A stretch of DNA of 64,000 nt from positions 61,112,607 to 61,176,606 of the forward strand of contig NC_064835.1 in NCBI RefSeq assembly GCF_024166365.1, in the 5' to 3' direction. This document shows, piece by piece, positions 55,601-64,000 of the stretch (its first letter is position 1; the number at the start of each line of letters is the position of its first letter). Source of the stretch: Elephas maximus indicus. Taxonomy: Eukaryota > Chordata > Mammalia > Proboscidea > Elephantidae. The translations under genes were made by a program, and so were the position numbers. The notes under the pieces are model-generated. The model was not told where the DNA came from. It did not search any database and was given only the letters and a program-made list of their open reading frames with translations.

Positions 55601-55796
55601 TCCCCACAGATACATCCTGGTGCCACCCGGTCTCCACCCTCCTGCCCCCCCGGAGCAGCCCTCCCCGTGTCCGCACCGTTAAGCCAGGACGGCAAGGTCT
55701 CTGTCCGAATCCAGTCCTCAGCGCGACCCACAGCCCGGGAGATAATTGGCTCCGTCCCCAGGTAGTTTTTCACAGTGGCAGCATAGAGGACCCCCC
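49065..55796 (-). CDS. SEMA4F: Semaphorin 4F, C-terminal 586 residues (nine exons; 5' exons outside)
   Basis: A class 4 transmembrane semaphorin: an axon-guidance and cell-contact ligand of neurons and glia. Nine exons join in phase (coding lengths 5' to 3': 120, 152, 179, 148, 223, 110, 161, 59 and 611). Counted from the first full codon, the sema domain continues to about residue 310. The PSI domain follows (about 311-383; Cys 329, 335, 338, 346, 355 and 378; sequon N-T-T at 325). Next are an Ig domain (about 385-456; Cys 403 and 444), a membrane span (about 475-496), a basic stop-transfer stretch, and a 90-residue tail ending E-T-S-I. That end is a class I PDZ ligand, in line with reported PSD-95/SAP90 binding by SEMA4F. 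Human SEMA4F is about 770 residues, so some 184 N-terminal residues are encoded outside. No frame break is seen. The family is certain; the paralogue is fairly sure from recalled sequence and the tail. Confidence 0.92.
49931..49989 (-). CDS. SEMA4F: SEMA4F short linker exon between PSI and Ig
   Basis: A 59-nt exon without its own ATG. Acceptor 'ctctttatag', donor 'gtctgt'. It completes the split Gly codon and encodes L-V-Q-G-M-E-S-A-D-V-S-S-L-C-P-K-E-P-G. It then supplies the G of the Glu codon completed by the last exon. The Cys completes the PSI set. The phase fit on both sides makes this exon secure despite its size. Confidence 0.92.
50809..50862 (-). pseudogene. Fossil fragment of the SEMA4F Ig exon
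   Basis: 54 bp that align with 49599-49661 of the last SEMA4F exon at about 48 of 54 positions, plus gaps totalling 9 bases. Shared words include 'gctgagctt', 'gggaacatg', 'gccacagg' and 'acttcaaa'. It is in the same orientation as the gene but lies in the intron upstream of the linker exon. The flanks show only patchy similarity. In translation F-E-V-P-V is retained, but the Cys of L-P-C-S is lost. No good splice sites frame it, so it is unlikely to be used. Confidence 0.7.
51350..51480 (+). repeat. MER5A-like hAT MITE remnant
   Basis: 'cagtgggtctcacttggctg', 'attaaaatcacttggaaag' and 'gctacattccagactaatta' are typical of the first half of MER5A-type elements. An extra T-run interrupts. Confidence 0.5.
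53389..53549 (-). CDS. SEMA4F: SEMA4F coding exon (PSI domain)
   Basis: Acceptor 'tttctctag', donor 'gtgagt'. Encodes G-W-L-L-V-G-S-R-T-E-V-T-Q-V-N-T-T-N-C-G-R, then C-S-E-C-I-L-A-Q-D-P-V-C-A-W. The 'C-x-x-C-[LI]-L-A-[RQ]-D-P-x-C-[AG]-W' motif is the semaphorin PSI signature. Ends in phase 2. Confidence 0.95.
53659..53768 (-). CDS. SEMA4F: SEMA4F coding exon (end of sema domain)
   Basis: Acceptor 'gccttctag', donor 'gtgagt'. Encodes (E)-D-G-H-L-H-R-A-V-Q-I-G, L-S-V-L-E-D-L-A-L-F and P-I-E-N-M-K-L-Y-Q. The 'T-[ED]-x-G-x-[LV]-H-[KR]-A-V' motif marks the last sema blade. Ends in phase 0. Confidence 0.95.
53876..54098 (-). CDS. SEMA4F: SEMA4F coding exon (sema domain)
   Basis: Acceptor 'ccctctag', donor 'gtatat'. 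Starts C-I-A-N-N-M-K, includes L-P-D-R-V-L-T-F-I-R-D-H-P-L-M-D and ends D-Y-D-V-L-Y-L-G-T. The 'L-P-D-x-V-L-x-F-I-[RK]-x-H-P-L-M' run and 'Y-D-V-L-[YF]-[LI]-G-T' are standard sema-domain landmarks. Confidence 0.95.
54234..54381 (-). CDS. SEMA4F: SEMA4F coding exon (sema domain)
   Basis: Acceptor 'ctcttccag', donor 'gtgagg'. Encodes the end of Trp, then E-G-A-A-I-S-A-V-C-A-F and V-L-N-G-P-F-R-E. Further on is P-Q-P-R-P-G-E, the conserved proline-rich turn of sema domains ('P-x-P-R-P-G'). Ends in phase 0. Confidence 0.95.
54595..54773 (-). CDS. SEMA4F: SEMA4F coding exon (sema domain)
   Basis: Acceptor 'cactccag', donor 'gtgagg'. Encodes G-D-L-G-G, then L-Q-Q-R-W-T-T-F-L-K-A-D-L-L-C and F-Y-G-I-F-S-S-Q-W. 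The 'R-W-T-[TS]-F-L-K-A-[RD]-L-x-C' motif is typical of semaphorins. Ends in phase 2, splitting the Trp codon. The reading frame stays open 5' of the acceptor, but that extension is intron. Confidence 0.95.
55000..55230 (-). repeat. MIR SINE, minus, in SEMA4F intron
   Basis: 'gtgctgtgctgcgtgcttta', 'ttcattttatagacgaggtt' and 'agtcacacaggcagtacg' are a near full-length MIR complement. Confidence 0.7.
55426..55577 (-). CDS. SEMA4F: SEMA4F coding exon (sema domain)
   Basis: Acceptor 'ctccccag', donor 'gtgaga'. Encodes P-A-F-V-A-A-M-A-L-S, then the acidic G-D-E-D-G-D-D-E-I-Y-F-F-F-T-E and Y-E-R-I-K-V-P-R-V-A-R-V-C. The 'D-D-[KE]-[IV]-Y-F-F-F-[TS]-E' and 'P-R-[VI]-[AG]-R-V-C' motifs are diagnostic of semaphorins. 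Ends in phase 0. The intron before it is only 99 nt. Confidence 0.95.
55677..55796 (-). CDS. SEMA4F: SEMA4F coding exon (sema domain), first in window
   Basis: Acceptor 'ccctgcag', donor 'gtgcgg' (weaker than the GTRAGT rule). It starts with two bases of a split codon, then G-V-L-Y-A-A-T-V-K-N-Y-L-G-T-E-P-I-I. A-V-G-R-A-E-D-W-I-R-T follows. The V-N/K-N-Y/F-L-G-T-E-P-I-I pattern is a hallmark of class 4 sema domains. Ends in phase 1. Confidence 0.93.
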
Positions 55797-57160
55797 CTGC
55801 AGGGCAAGAGGAAGGAGAGGAGCTGTCAGAGACCCACTGAGGAAAGCAAAAGGGGTCACAGGCAGAGTGGGAGATAAAGCAGAGGCAGAAACTATCAGGG
55901 ACTGAGCACCCTTAAGTGCCAGGCACTGCTAAGCACATTACAGACGCCACCTCACTTAAAATAGGAAATGAAGTGCTCCTGGGCAGTAAGGGAAACCAGC
56001 ATTAAGGGGAAACTGCCGGAGGGAGAATAAAGGCCTCTCCTGTGGAAGTCAGTTTTTTTGGCATAACCATAAAAGCTAAGTATACTTCTTTTCATTTTCT
56101 TTAGGGACTTCTCTACCCCATCGTATGCTAATTATCCTGGGACTCTCCAGGAGCAGGGTTGCTCTACAGTATGTTCCAAGCTTACTTCAGTTCTCCCACT
56201 GTGGTGAATGTCTGAGGGAACTAGTGTTCTTTCTGAACAGGAGTGGGTATACAGTGCTCTAGAACAAGTCAGATTTTTATGGTATCCTAGAATCACTTCA
56301 GAAGTTGATTAAAATGCAGATTCCTGGGCTCTGGGCCCAGAAATTCTCATTCAGTAGATTTGGGGAGTGGTCCAAGAACCTGCATTTCAAACAAGCAACA
56401 AGAGTTATCCTGATACTGGAAATTCAGGACCTCACTTTGAGAAAACTAGCCAAGGGGATTAATGCGGGTCTCACAGACAGTCAGGGGACACAACAAGGAA
56501 TTGAATCCTCCCTCCTGGTACAGTGGAGGGGCAAAGACACTCTAGGGGTGTTGAGGATTGAGGAAGGGAAAAATCATGGACATTCTGGAACGAAGGTGAA
56601 GCTCTGTTGACCGAACACGAGGGAACCAAGGGCCTGGACATGAGCAGGCACAAAGTGATTCAGGGGGTAGGAGAAGGTTACAAACACACTGCAGGGGATT
56701 CGAGTCTCACAGGTACTCTGGAGAGAACATGGATTTTTTGACCACCTACTATGTACAAGGTTCTGTGCCAGGTACAAGGCACACTGTTGCCTCCAAGAAT
56801 TCCCATCTGAGTCAGGAAGACAAGCGTGTCATCAGATGCCAGGAGGAGGAACACAGAAGAGGGCCCAGCTACGACTACCTACGGGAGGTGACATCTGAGC
56901 TGGGTCTGAAGAATGAGAAATTTGCCACTAAAAGGAGAACTTCAGGGAGAAAGGCAAACAAATGATGAAGAGGTGAGTCATGTTCAGGGATGGTGGGACC
57001 CTTCTTGTGGCTGAAGCTCCAGCTGGGGAGAGAGGCAAGTGAGCTGAGATAAAGTTGGAGATACAGAGATAGGCACTGAATTGTGATGAATTTGCCAGGG
57101 AATGTGAACTTTATCCCACAGGTAATCAAACAGAGTTCCTATGGACTGTCTACTCAGTTG
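55797..57160 (-). other. SEMA4F upstream intron, proximal part
   Basis: Starts at acceptor 55797. I searched the minus strand for the expected preceding semaphorin exon and found none. Old repeats (MER5A-like at 56265-56430) and an A/G-rich stretch are present. Confidence 0.55.
56265..56430 (+). repeat. MER5A-like hAT MITE
   Basis: 'aaaatgcagattcctgggct', 'agaaattctcattcagtaga' and 'ccaagaacctgcatttcaaa' are the MER5A core, well preserved. Confidence 0.7.
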
Positions 57161-57850
57161 GCCTAACAGTGTTTTTAAAGTTTCTCTTCTACCCCCTAGT
57201 TTGCTGAGTAGTGCCTGGGGTCTTAAAAGCTTGCTAGTGGCCATCTAAGATACAATTGGCCACTATTCACCAGAAGCAGCAAAGGAAGAAGACCCAGGAA
57301 TCAGAGAAGGTAATTGCCTCCATAAACTACTGCCTTCTTTGTCATGAGACCAGAAAAACTGGATGGTGCCTGGCTACCACTACTGAATGTTTTGATCAAA
57401 GACTCAATAGACGAATCCTGATCAAAATGGGGAGGGAGGTGGAACAGAATTCCAAATTCTTATAGAATCTAGACTTATTGAACCCACTGAGACTGGAGGA
57501 ACCACTGAACCTATTGCCCTGAGAAAATCTTGAACTGAAGCTATCCCCTGACATCACCTTTAAATGACAGTTTAGCTAAATTAGTAGGAAAAAAAAATGT
57601 TCACCTTGAGCATTGCACTCCTTTAAAGAATTATTTATATTAGATCAAATTGACAACAGTAACTCTAAAGTATAGATGAGAAGTTCAAGGAGTAGTAAAC
57701 CTAAGTCAATGCTGGTGAAAAAATATGGGTAGAAACAGCAAGAATGATGTCACAATATGAAAAATGTAACCAATGTAACTGAAATGTATATGTAGAAATT
57801 GTTTACTGAGTGTATGTTCTACTGTGTATATTGTCATAAAAAAAAAACAA
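57160..57850 (+). mobile_element. L1 3' end (5'-truncated)
   Basis: Shares the block 'ggggtcttaaaagcttgcta', 'gtggccatctaagataca' with the L1 3' UTRs at 27700 and 60690. It also shares 'ctactgtgtatattgtcat' with 30240. Ends in an A-run at 57838. Confidence 0.75.
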
Positions 57851-57860
57851 CAACAACAAC

Positions 57861-58068
57861 AATCACTGGGTGGTGCAAACAATTAACACACTCAGCTGCT
57901 AACTGGATGGCCAGAGGTTTGAGTCCACCCAGAGCTTCCTGAAAGAAAGGTCTGCCAATCTACTTCTGAAAAACCAGGCGTTGAAAACCCTATGCAGCAC
58001 AGTTCCATTTGGACACACATGGGGTAGCCATGAGTTGAGATCAACTTAACAAAAACTGGCTTGTTGTC
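57861..58068 (+). repeat. AfroSINE ('gttgaaaaccc' subtype), diverged
   Basis: 'aatcactgggtggtgcaaac', 'gctgctaactggatggccag', 'gttgaaaaccctatgcagca', 'catttggacacacatggggt'. Inserted in or next to the A/AAC tail of the preceding L1. Confidence 0.8.
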
Positions 58069-58896
58069 TTTAAGAATACAACTGAAGGGGTATTTTGAAT
58101 AGGCGAATAAATTAATCCATTTTGCTTTTTTAAGATAATGCTAGGAGGTGGAGTAAGATGACAAAGTGAGTGGAAAATTCCACTTACTTCCCCAGCAACG
58201 AACCCACTGAACAAAGAATAAAAACAAGCCAAGATCTCAGAACTCTGGACAGCAGCTGAGGTGTTACAGCATCAGGATGAGTCCAGAAGTGGGATAGAGG
58301 AGGAGTGGGGATAGCACAGAAACTGGGAGAACCTGCCATTAACAGTGTGAGCACTCCCTCACTGCAGCCATTTTAAGACAGGGCAAGGCAACACACCAAA
58401 CAGGAACACAGAAAAGGAGCTAATCTGAGGAAGCCGTAGCCCAATTTTTTTAAGGCAGTGCAGATTGGCTGTGAGAATTTGTGGGCCATGCAATTGGGAG
58501 GGGAAAAGGGAGACCATGACACTATGAGAGAGTGCTGTTGAATCTCGCTGAGGCCCAGACAGACAGGCACTAGGCCCAGAAGGAACTGCAAGGGCAGCAG
58601 GGTGAGGGGAATACTTCAGGCAGGCAGCGACACAGAGGGAAAGGGCTACCCCCTTGCCCACAGTGGGACATCATGGGAGGGCCTGTCAAGGGGCCCCTAT
58701 GAGGTAGAGATAGAGAGAGCCCCCCACCTTCACCTCAGGAAGTTGAGCCCCACAGCTGATATCAGAGTCTGCAATAAGATAAACTCCCCCTTCCTGCACA
58801 TGCGTATTACATTCCAGAGATCAAGCATACAGGACTGAATCAGCACTGAAAAAAAAACCTAAGGATAAGAGTGACCTGTAGTGGTTCTCAGGAGAA

Positions 58897-59098
58897 GATA
58901 CCAAGCCCACTGCAACTCGGTCGATTCTGGCTTATAGCAACCCTGTGGGGAGATGTGGAGCTTCCCCATGGGGTTCCCAAGGCTGGAGTCTCTGTAGATA
59001 TGGGCTGCCGCATTTTTCTTCCACAGAGTGGCTACTGCGTGTGGGTCCAGCCTTTCAGTTGGCAGCCAGATGCTTGGCTGCTGCACCACCAGGGTACC
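58897..59098 (-). repeat. AfroSINE (long subtype), diverged, inside L1
   Basis: 'cactgcaactcggtcgattc', 'cttatagcaaccctgtgggg', 'gcctttcagttggcagccag' and 'gcaccaccagggta' are the complement of the SINE. Confidence 0.85.
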
Positions 59099-60519
59099 CA
59101 ATCAGAAAATTTTCCCACATAAAAACAGAAAACAAAATTTTAAGTAAAAAATAATAATAACAAAATGGCCCAAGTTCCACAAAAAATGTTAAAACACACA
59201 AAACCACAAGAGAAGACAGACGAATCAAAAGGAAAACACGAAGAGGAAATTTCTCCTATAGAAGCCAGACTAATGTAAAGAATTGATAATTTTCAGACCA
59301 TGGTGCTAAACATGTTTTTAAAAAGCAAAAACCACACTGAAAACAAACTAGCAGAGATCAGGAAATGAATGGAGGAACAAAATGAGAGACTCAACAAGGA
59401 AACTGAAACCATAAAAAAAAAAAAGAATTGCTGGAACTGAAGAATAAAGCAATTGAATTAGAAAAAGTAAGAGAAACACTCAACAATAGAATTGAACTGA
59501 AGATTAATAAACGAACTAGAAGACAAAACTGAATTGATCAAGTCTCAAAAGAAAAGAACAAAAGCAAACAAATTAAGAAATCTAACATCAGAATTATTGG
59601 AATCCCAGAGCAGCATAACAACAATAAAGGCATAGAAAGTTTTCCAAGAGATAATCAGAGAAGTTCCCAGATTTCAACAGGGAACCAAGCCTGCAAATAC
59701 GGGAAACTACATGAACCCCAATTAGAAGAGACACAAAAAGATCAATGCCACACTATACCCTAATAAAATTCTTGAAAACCAAAGACAAGGAAATAATTCT
59801 GAAAGCAGCAAGAGAAAAACGCAACACAACATACCAAGGGGCTTTCATAAGAATACTGCAGATTTCTTCCCAGAAACTCTAGAGGCCAGAAGACAATGGA
59901 GTGACATATATAAAACACTAAATAAAAACAACTGCCAACCAAGAAAAGATGTATTTTTTTGCTTTACCCAGCAAAGATGTAATTCAAAAACGAGGGAGAA
60001 ATCAAGACATTCCCAAACAGAAGCTCTGGGAAACTGTCACTACCAGACCAGCTCTGCAAGTATTACTCAAGAGACTACTCCAAATGTAAAGGCAAGAGCA
60101 TTAAGTACTCATATCTATACATGGGGATAAAACAAACAAAAAATAAGAGAGAGAGAGAGATTTCCAAAAACACAACAACCCAGGCAATCATAAGGGCCAA
60201 TTATTTGATATTGTCAGGGAATAAACTCAATAATTAAATCCCACAAACAATAAAACATCCAGTTTGTAAGAAATAAGTACAAAGTAAACTTATCAAATAT
60301 AGGTTGTATACTGATGTTAATGGAGACACATCAACAGAAGTGGAGGGAGGAGCATATCAACAATGAATTTATTATGTTAAAGCTGTATGTTAAATGTTGT
60401 TCACATGTTAAATGTCGTTGCAAGTCTAAGTTGTATAATGTAACATACGTGGCAACCACTAAGAAATCACAAAGAAATATTCAGAAGAGCAAAAAGACTC
60501 ACCACAAGAAAGTAGCCAA

Positions 60520-61370
60520 CAGCTCAATTGGACTGGACCAAAAGCAAAGAAGTTTCCGGGATAAAATGAATACTTCAAAGGTCAGCGGAGCAGGGGCGGG
60601 GGTCTGGGGAACATGGTTTGAGGGGACTTCTAAGTCAATTGGCAAAATAATTCTATTATGAAAACATTCTGCATCCCACCTTGAAATGTGGCGTCTGGGG
60701 TCTTAAATGCTAACAAGCAGCCATCTAAGATGCATCAATTGGTCTCAACCCACCTGGAGCAAAGGAAAATGAAGAACACCAAGGTCACACGACAACTAGG
60801 AGCCCAAGAGACAGAAAGGGCCACATGAACCAGAGACCTACATCATCCTGAGACCAGAAGAACTAGTTGGTGCCCGGCCACAATCGATGACTGCCCTGAC
60901 AGGGAGCACAATGGAGAACTCCTGAGGGAACAGGAGATCAGTGGGATGCAGACCCCAAATTCTCATAAAAAGACCATACTTAATGGTCTGACTGAGACTA
61001 GAGGAATCCCGGCGGCCATGCTCCCCAGACCTTCTGTCGGCACAGGACAGGAACCATCCCCAAAGACAACTCATCAGACATGAAAGGGACTGGTCAGCGG
61101 GTGGGAGAGAGATGCTGATGAAGAGTGAGCTAATTATATCAGGTGGACACTTGAGAGTGTGTTGGCAGCTCTTGTCTGGAGGGGGGATGGGAGGATAGAG
61201 AGAGAGGGAAGCTGGCAAAATTGTCACGAAAGGAGAGACTGAAAGGGCTGACTCAATAGGGGAAGAGCAGGTGGGAATACGGAGTAAGATGTATGTAAAC
61301 TTATATGTGACAGACTGATTGGATTTGTAAACGTTCACTTGAAGCTTAATAAAAGTTAATAAAAAAAAAA
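60520..61370 (+). mobile_element. 5'-truncated L1 3' end nested in older L1
   Basis: About 850 bp bounded by GAAAGTAGCCAA (60508-60519 and 61371-61382), with a poly-A end (61361-61370). It is all L1 3' UTR: 'ggggtcttaaatgctaacaa', 'caagcagccatctaagatgc', 'cgttcacttgaagcttaata'. A 279-codon minus-strand open frame over it is accidental. Confidence 0.9.
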
Positions 61371-62812
61371 GAAAGTAGCCAAATACAAACAAAAACAGAA
61401 AAATCAGAATAAAAAAAGAAGATATAAAACACTCAAAAAACAAATAGCAAAATGGGTGAGGTAGACACTTTGCTTTCAGTAATACCCTTAAATGTAAATA
61501 ATTTAAAGCTTCCTGTAAAAGCCAGAAAGTGGAAGAATGGATAGAAAAACATGATCCATCCTTTTGCTGTCTACAAAAAGCATACCTTAGACATAAGGAC
61601 ACAAACAGACTGAAAATAAAGGATGAAGAAAATATTCCATGCAACCAGTAAACAAAAAGAAGACCAGGGGTAGCCACACTGATATCAGAGAAAACAGATA
61701 TTAGATCAAAATCTATTACAAGAGATAAAGGACATCATATAAAAATAAAAGAATCAATACAGCAAGAAGACATAATAATTATAAATATATGTGCAACTAA
61801 CAGCAATATTCCAAAATACATAAAACAAATACTGACTAATATGAAAAGAGAAACAGACAACTCCACAATAATAGTAGGGGACTTCAACATACCACTTTCA
61901 ACTATAGACAGAACGTCAAAAAAGATCAATAAGGGCACGAAAACTTAAATAAAACCATAAGCCATTTGGACTTAAAGGACATATATAGAACACTCTACCC
62001 AGATTCAGGACAATACACATTCTTCTCCAGCACACATGAATCATTTTCTAAAACAGATCATATGCTAGAACACAAAACAGGTGTGAACAAATTTCAAAAG
62101 ACTGAAATCATACAAAGCATCTTCTCTGACTATAATGCTAAGAAACCAGAAATCAACAACAAGAAAAATAAATACACGGAAACTAAAAAAACTATTGGGT
62201 CATAGAAGAAATCAAAAGAGATATTAAAAATTTTCTAGAATCAAATGAACATGAAATCACATCATTTCAAAATCTCTGGGAGACAACAAAAGCAGTACTC
62301 AGAGGGAAATTCAGAGCAAAAAAATGCCTACATTAAAAAAGAAGAATGATCCAAAATCAATAACTTAAACTGACAACTTGAACAAACAGAAAAGGAACAG
62401 CAAAAGAAGCTAGTAGAAAAATGGAAATAATAAAGATCAGGGCAGAAATAAATGAAACATAAAATAGAAAAACAATAGAAAGAATTAACAAAAGCAGAAG
62501 TTAGTTCTTTGAAAGGATCAATAAAATAGACAAACCACTGGCTAGGCTGACAAAATTAAAAAATGAGAAGAGGCAAATAGCCAAATTAAGAATGAAATTA
62601 GTGACATTACAACCAATCCAACAGAAATACAGACAATCCTAACTGATTACTATGAAAAATCATACTCCAACAAATTTAAAAACCTAAATGAAATGGACAA
62701 GTTCCTAGAAACACACTACCTACCCAAACTAACACCAACTGAGGTAGAAAATTTAAAAAGACCCGTTACAAAATGAGAGATCGAAGATGTCATCAAAAAG
62801 CTGCTGAAAGAA

Positions 62813-64000
62813 TGAGGCCAACATGGTGCCCTAGACAGACATACCACTCCATCTCTCTGCAGATAAGACCTGAAAAATTAAGTAAAACAGATACAAACAT
62901 CAATCTTGGAATCCTACTCATCAAACGAAGGGATAAAGAACTAGATCAAACACCAAGTGGAAGAAGAAACAGAGAACGAGGAGAGATACAGAGTGGAGGT
63001 CTCCTGCTGACTAACACAGCACAGTGTCACCATCTGGGCACAGAGCCAGCAACGACCACACAGGAGCAACATCACAGAGTTCCAAAGAGGAGACAGAGCA
63101 CCCAGAAACCAGAGAAACACACTTTCCTACCACTCACCCTTCTCATGAGTTGAAGCAAGAACCCCCCCCCCTCATCCCGCCTGCTCGCATAGTCAGGATC
63201 CACAATATAAGCCAGACAACCAGCTCAACCTACCCTCTCCCACTGTGCAGCTTTTTCTCCCTCTTTCTTCCTTTTCTTTCTCCCTCCCACCTAGGCCAAT
63301 ACATCACCTCACCCCATTCCCGCAAGCCCCCCACCACACTGCCATTTTTGTACTTTTCTTTTTTTCCCTCTCTCTTTTCTTTCTCCTTCCCACCTAGCCC
63401 TGTACGCCACCACTGAATCCCAGCCATGTCATTGCAGCAAGAGAGCCACTGGCATACTACTGCCCCGGGTGTACCCCACCCCAACTACGGGCTCCCCTAC
63501 ACCACTATTTTTCTTTCTCTTTCTTTCTCTTCTGTCTTTTACTTCTCCCTTCCACCTGGCCCCATACGTCACCCTGTCTTCCCACTGGACACCAGGTCTC
63601 CCCTTCCCTTAGTCATTGGTTCCTGCCACACTACAATTTTATCTTAGTTTATTTTTCTTTTTTCCCTTTCTCCCTCTCACCCAGATCCAACTCCCCCTAC
63701 CTCCTGCCGAACCACTGCCATGCCATCGTGGCTAGAGAGTCATGGGCCCACTGCTGCCCCGGATCCACCCTTACCCCAACATGCCAAGTCCCACTGTGCA
63801 GCCTTTTTTTTTTTTTCTTTCTCTTCTGTGTTTTCTTTCTCACTCATACCCAGCCCTGTACATCACCTCCCCTCTCTTCCCACTGGCCCCCTCCCCTCTG
63901 CCCTGTCCCCACCTGCCGGCTCCTACTGAGCCATTTTTGTTTGTTTGTTTTTCTTTTTTCCCTTTCTTCCTTTCCTTTCTCCTTCCCACCTAACTCCATA
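62813..64000 (+). mobile_element. Probable 5' end of a further L1 (continues beyond the window)
   Basis: At about 62812 the older L1 ORF2 sequence stops abruptly at 'agctgctgaaagaa'. Then comes 'tgaggccaacatggtgccct', a start like those of L1 5' UTRs. A G/C-richer segment and long pyrimidine-rich repeats follow. I infer a 5' UTR; the ORFs would lie past 64000. An unrelated composite element is the alternative. Confidence 0.5.
63230..64000 (+). repeat. Pyrimidine-rich tandem repeat of alternating unit length
   Basis: Units start with variants of 'cacctagccctgtacatcac' at 63288, 63391, 63553, 63678, 63848 and 63987. Spacings are 103, 162, 125, 170 and 139 bp. Each ends in a C/T tract ('tttctttctccttcc'). 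The longer units share a 'ctgctgccccgg' core (63460s and 63750s), giving a dimeric period of about 265-310 bp. Confidence 0.75.

Larger units (their letters stand above)
58137..62811 (+). mobile_element. Older L1: 5' UTR, ORF1 remnant, ORF2 endonuclease remnant (interrupted)
   Basis: The 5' UTR-like start is 'aggaggtggagtaagatgac' at about 58141. ORF1-like A-rich sequence (59165-60110) contains 'ctctagaggccagaagacaa' and 'ccaagaaaagatgtattttt'. The ORF2 endonuclease region lies at 61440-62810, with G-D-F-N (near 61878) and Y-R-T-L-Y-P and F-F-S-S-T-H (61966-62205). All frames are broken. It was interrupted by an AfroSINE (58897) and a younger L1 3' end (60520-61370), and is cut at about 62811 by another L1. 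Confidence 0.75.

Noticed and set aside
60838..61677. 279-codon minus-strand open frame with hydrophobic stretches
   Set aside because: It runs antisense through an L1 3' UTR stub, its poly-A tail and older L1 sequence. The hydrophobic look comes from the complement of A-rich DNA.
63024..63416. Pro/Ser/Phe-rich plus-strand open frames at the right edge
   Set aside because: They arise from C/T-rich tandem repeats. The composition explains the absence of stops and the frames overlap each other.

Overview
This is repeat-dense mammalian DNA, almost certainly from an afrotherian (elephant or a close paenungulate relative). About thirty copies of a tRNA-derived SINE of the AfroSINE type occur on both strands. 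A BovB/RTE-type LINE whose 3' tail matches the SINE tail occurs in several pieces. There are also LINE-1 copies of several ages, MaLR/MLT1-like solo LTRs and older pan-mammalian repeats (MIR, L2, MER5-like). I cannot separate elephant from manatee or hyrax by eye.

The only cellular gene I can support is on the minus strand at 49065-55796: the 3' nine coding exons of SEMA4F (semaphorin 4F). All splice sites are GT-AG and all phases close. Together they encode 586 residues plus a stop: the second part of the sema domain, a PSI domain, an Ig domain, one membrane span and a cytoplasmic tail ending in a PDZ ligand. The 5' exons are not seen in 55797-57160, which holds no coding exon, nor in the almost entirely L1 and SINE sequence from 57160 to 64000. 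They probably lie beyond the right edge. The 3' UTR runs left from 49064, perhaps to about 48118.

Layout. 1-48,000: gene-free flank 3' of SEMA4F, in human the SEMA4F-HK2 interval. It is a mosaic of SINEs, RTE pieces (10.6, 11.4-11.9, 18.3-19.9 and 44.0-47.1 kb), MaLR-like LTRs (7.1, 10.6, 18.8 and 36.9 kb) and a 5'-truncated L1 with a perfect 15-bp target duplication (24.2-28.4 kb). 48-56 kb: the SEMA4F 3' half. 57-64 kb: an upstream SEMA4F intron expanded by nested L1s, ending in what looks like the 5' end of a further L1 with pyrimidine-rich tandem repeats.

No complete new biological system is present. The most unusual signals are: (1) a 54-bp, about 89% identical fossil of the SEMA4F Ig exon inside a SEMA4F intron; (2) a 99-nt, stop-free, frame-preserving intron in the sema-coding region; (3) an RTE copy in which a patch of its own 3' tail replaces the end of the endonuclease region; (4) a three-deep repeat nest; (5) two SINEs inserted successively at one target; and (6) alternating-length pyrimidine-rich repeats at the right edge.
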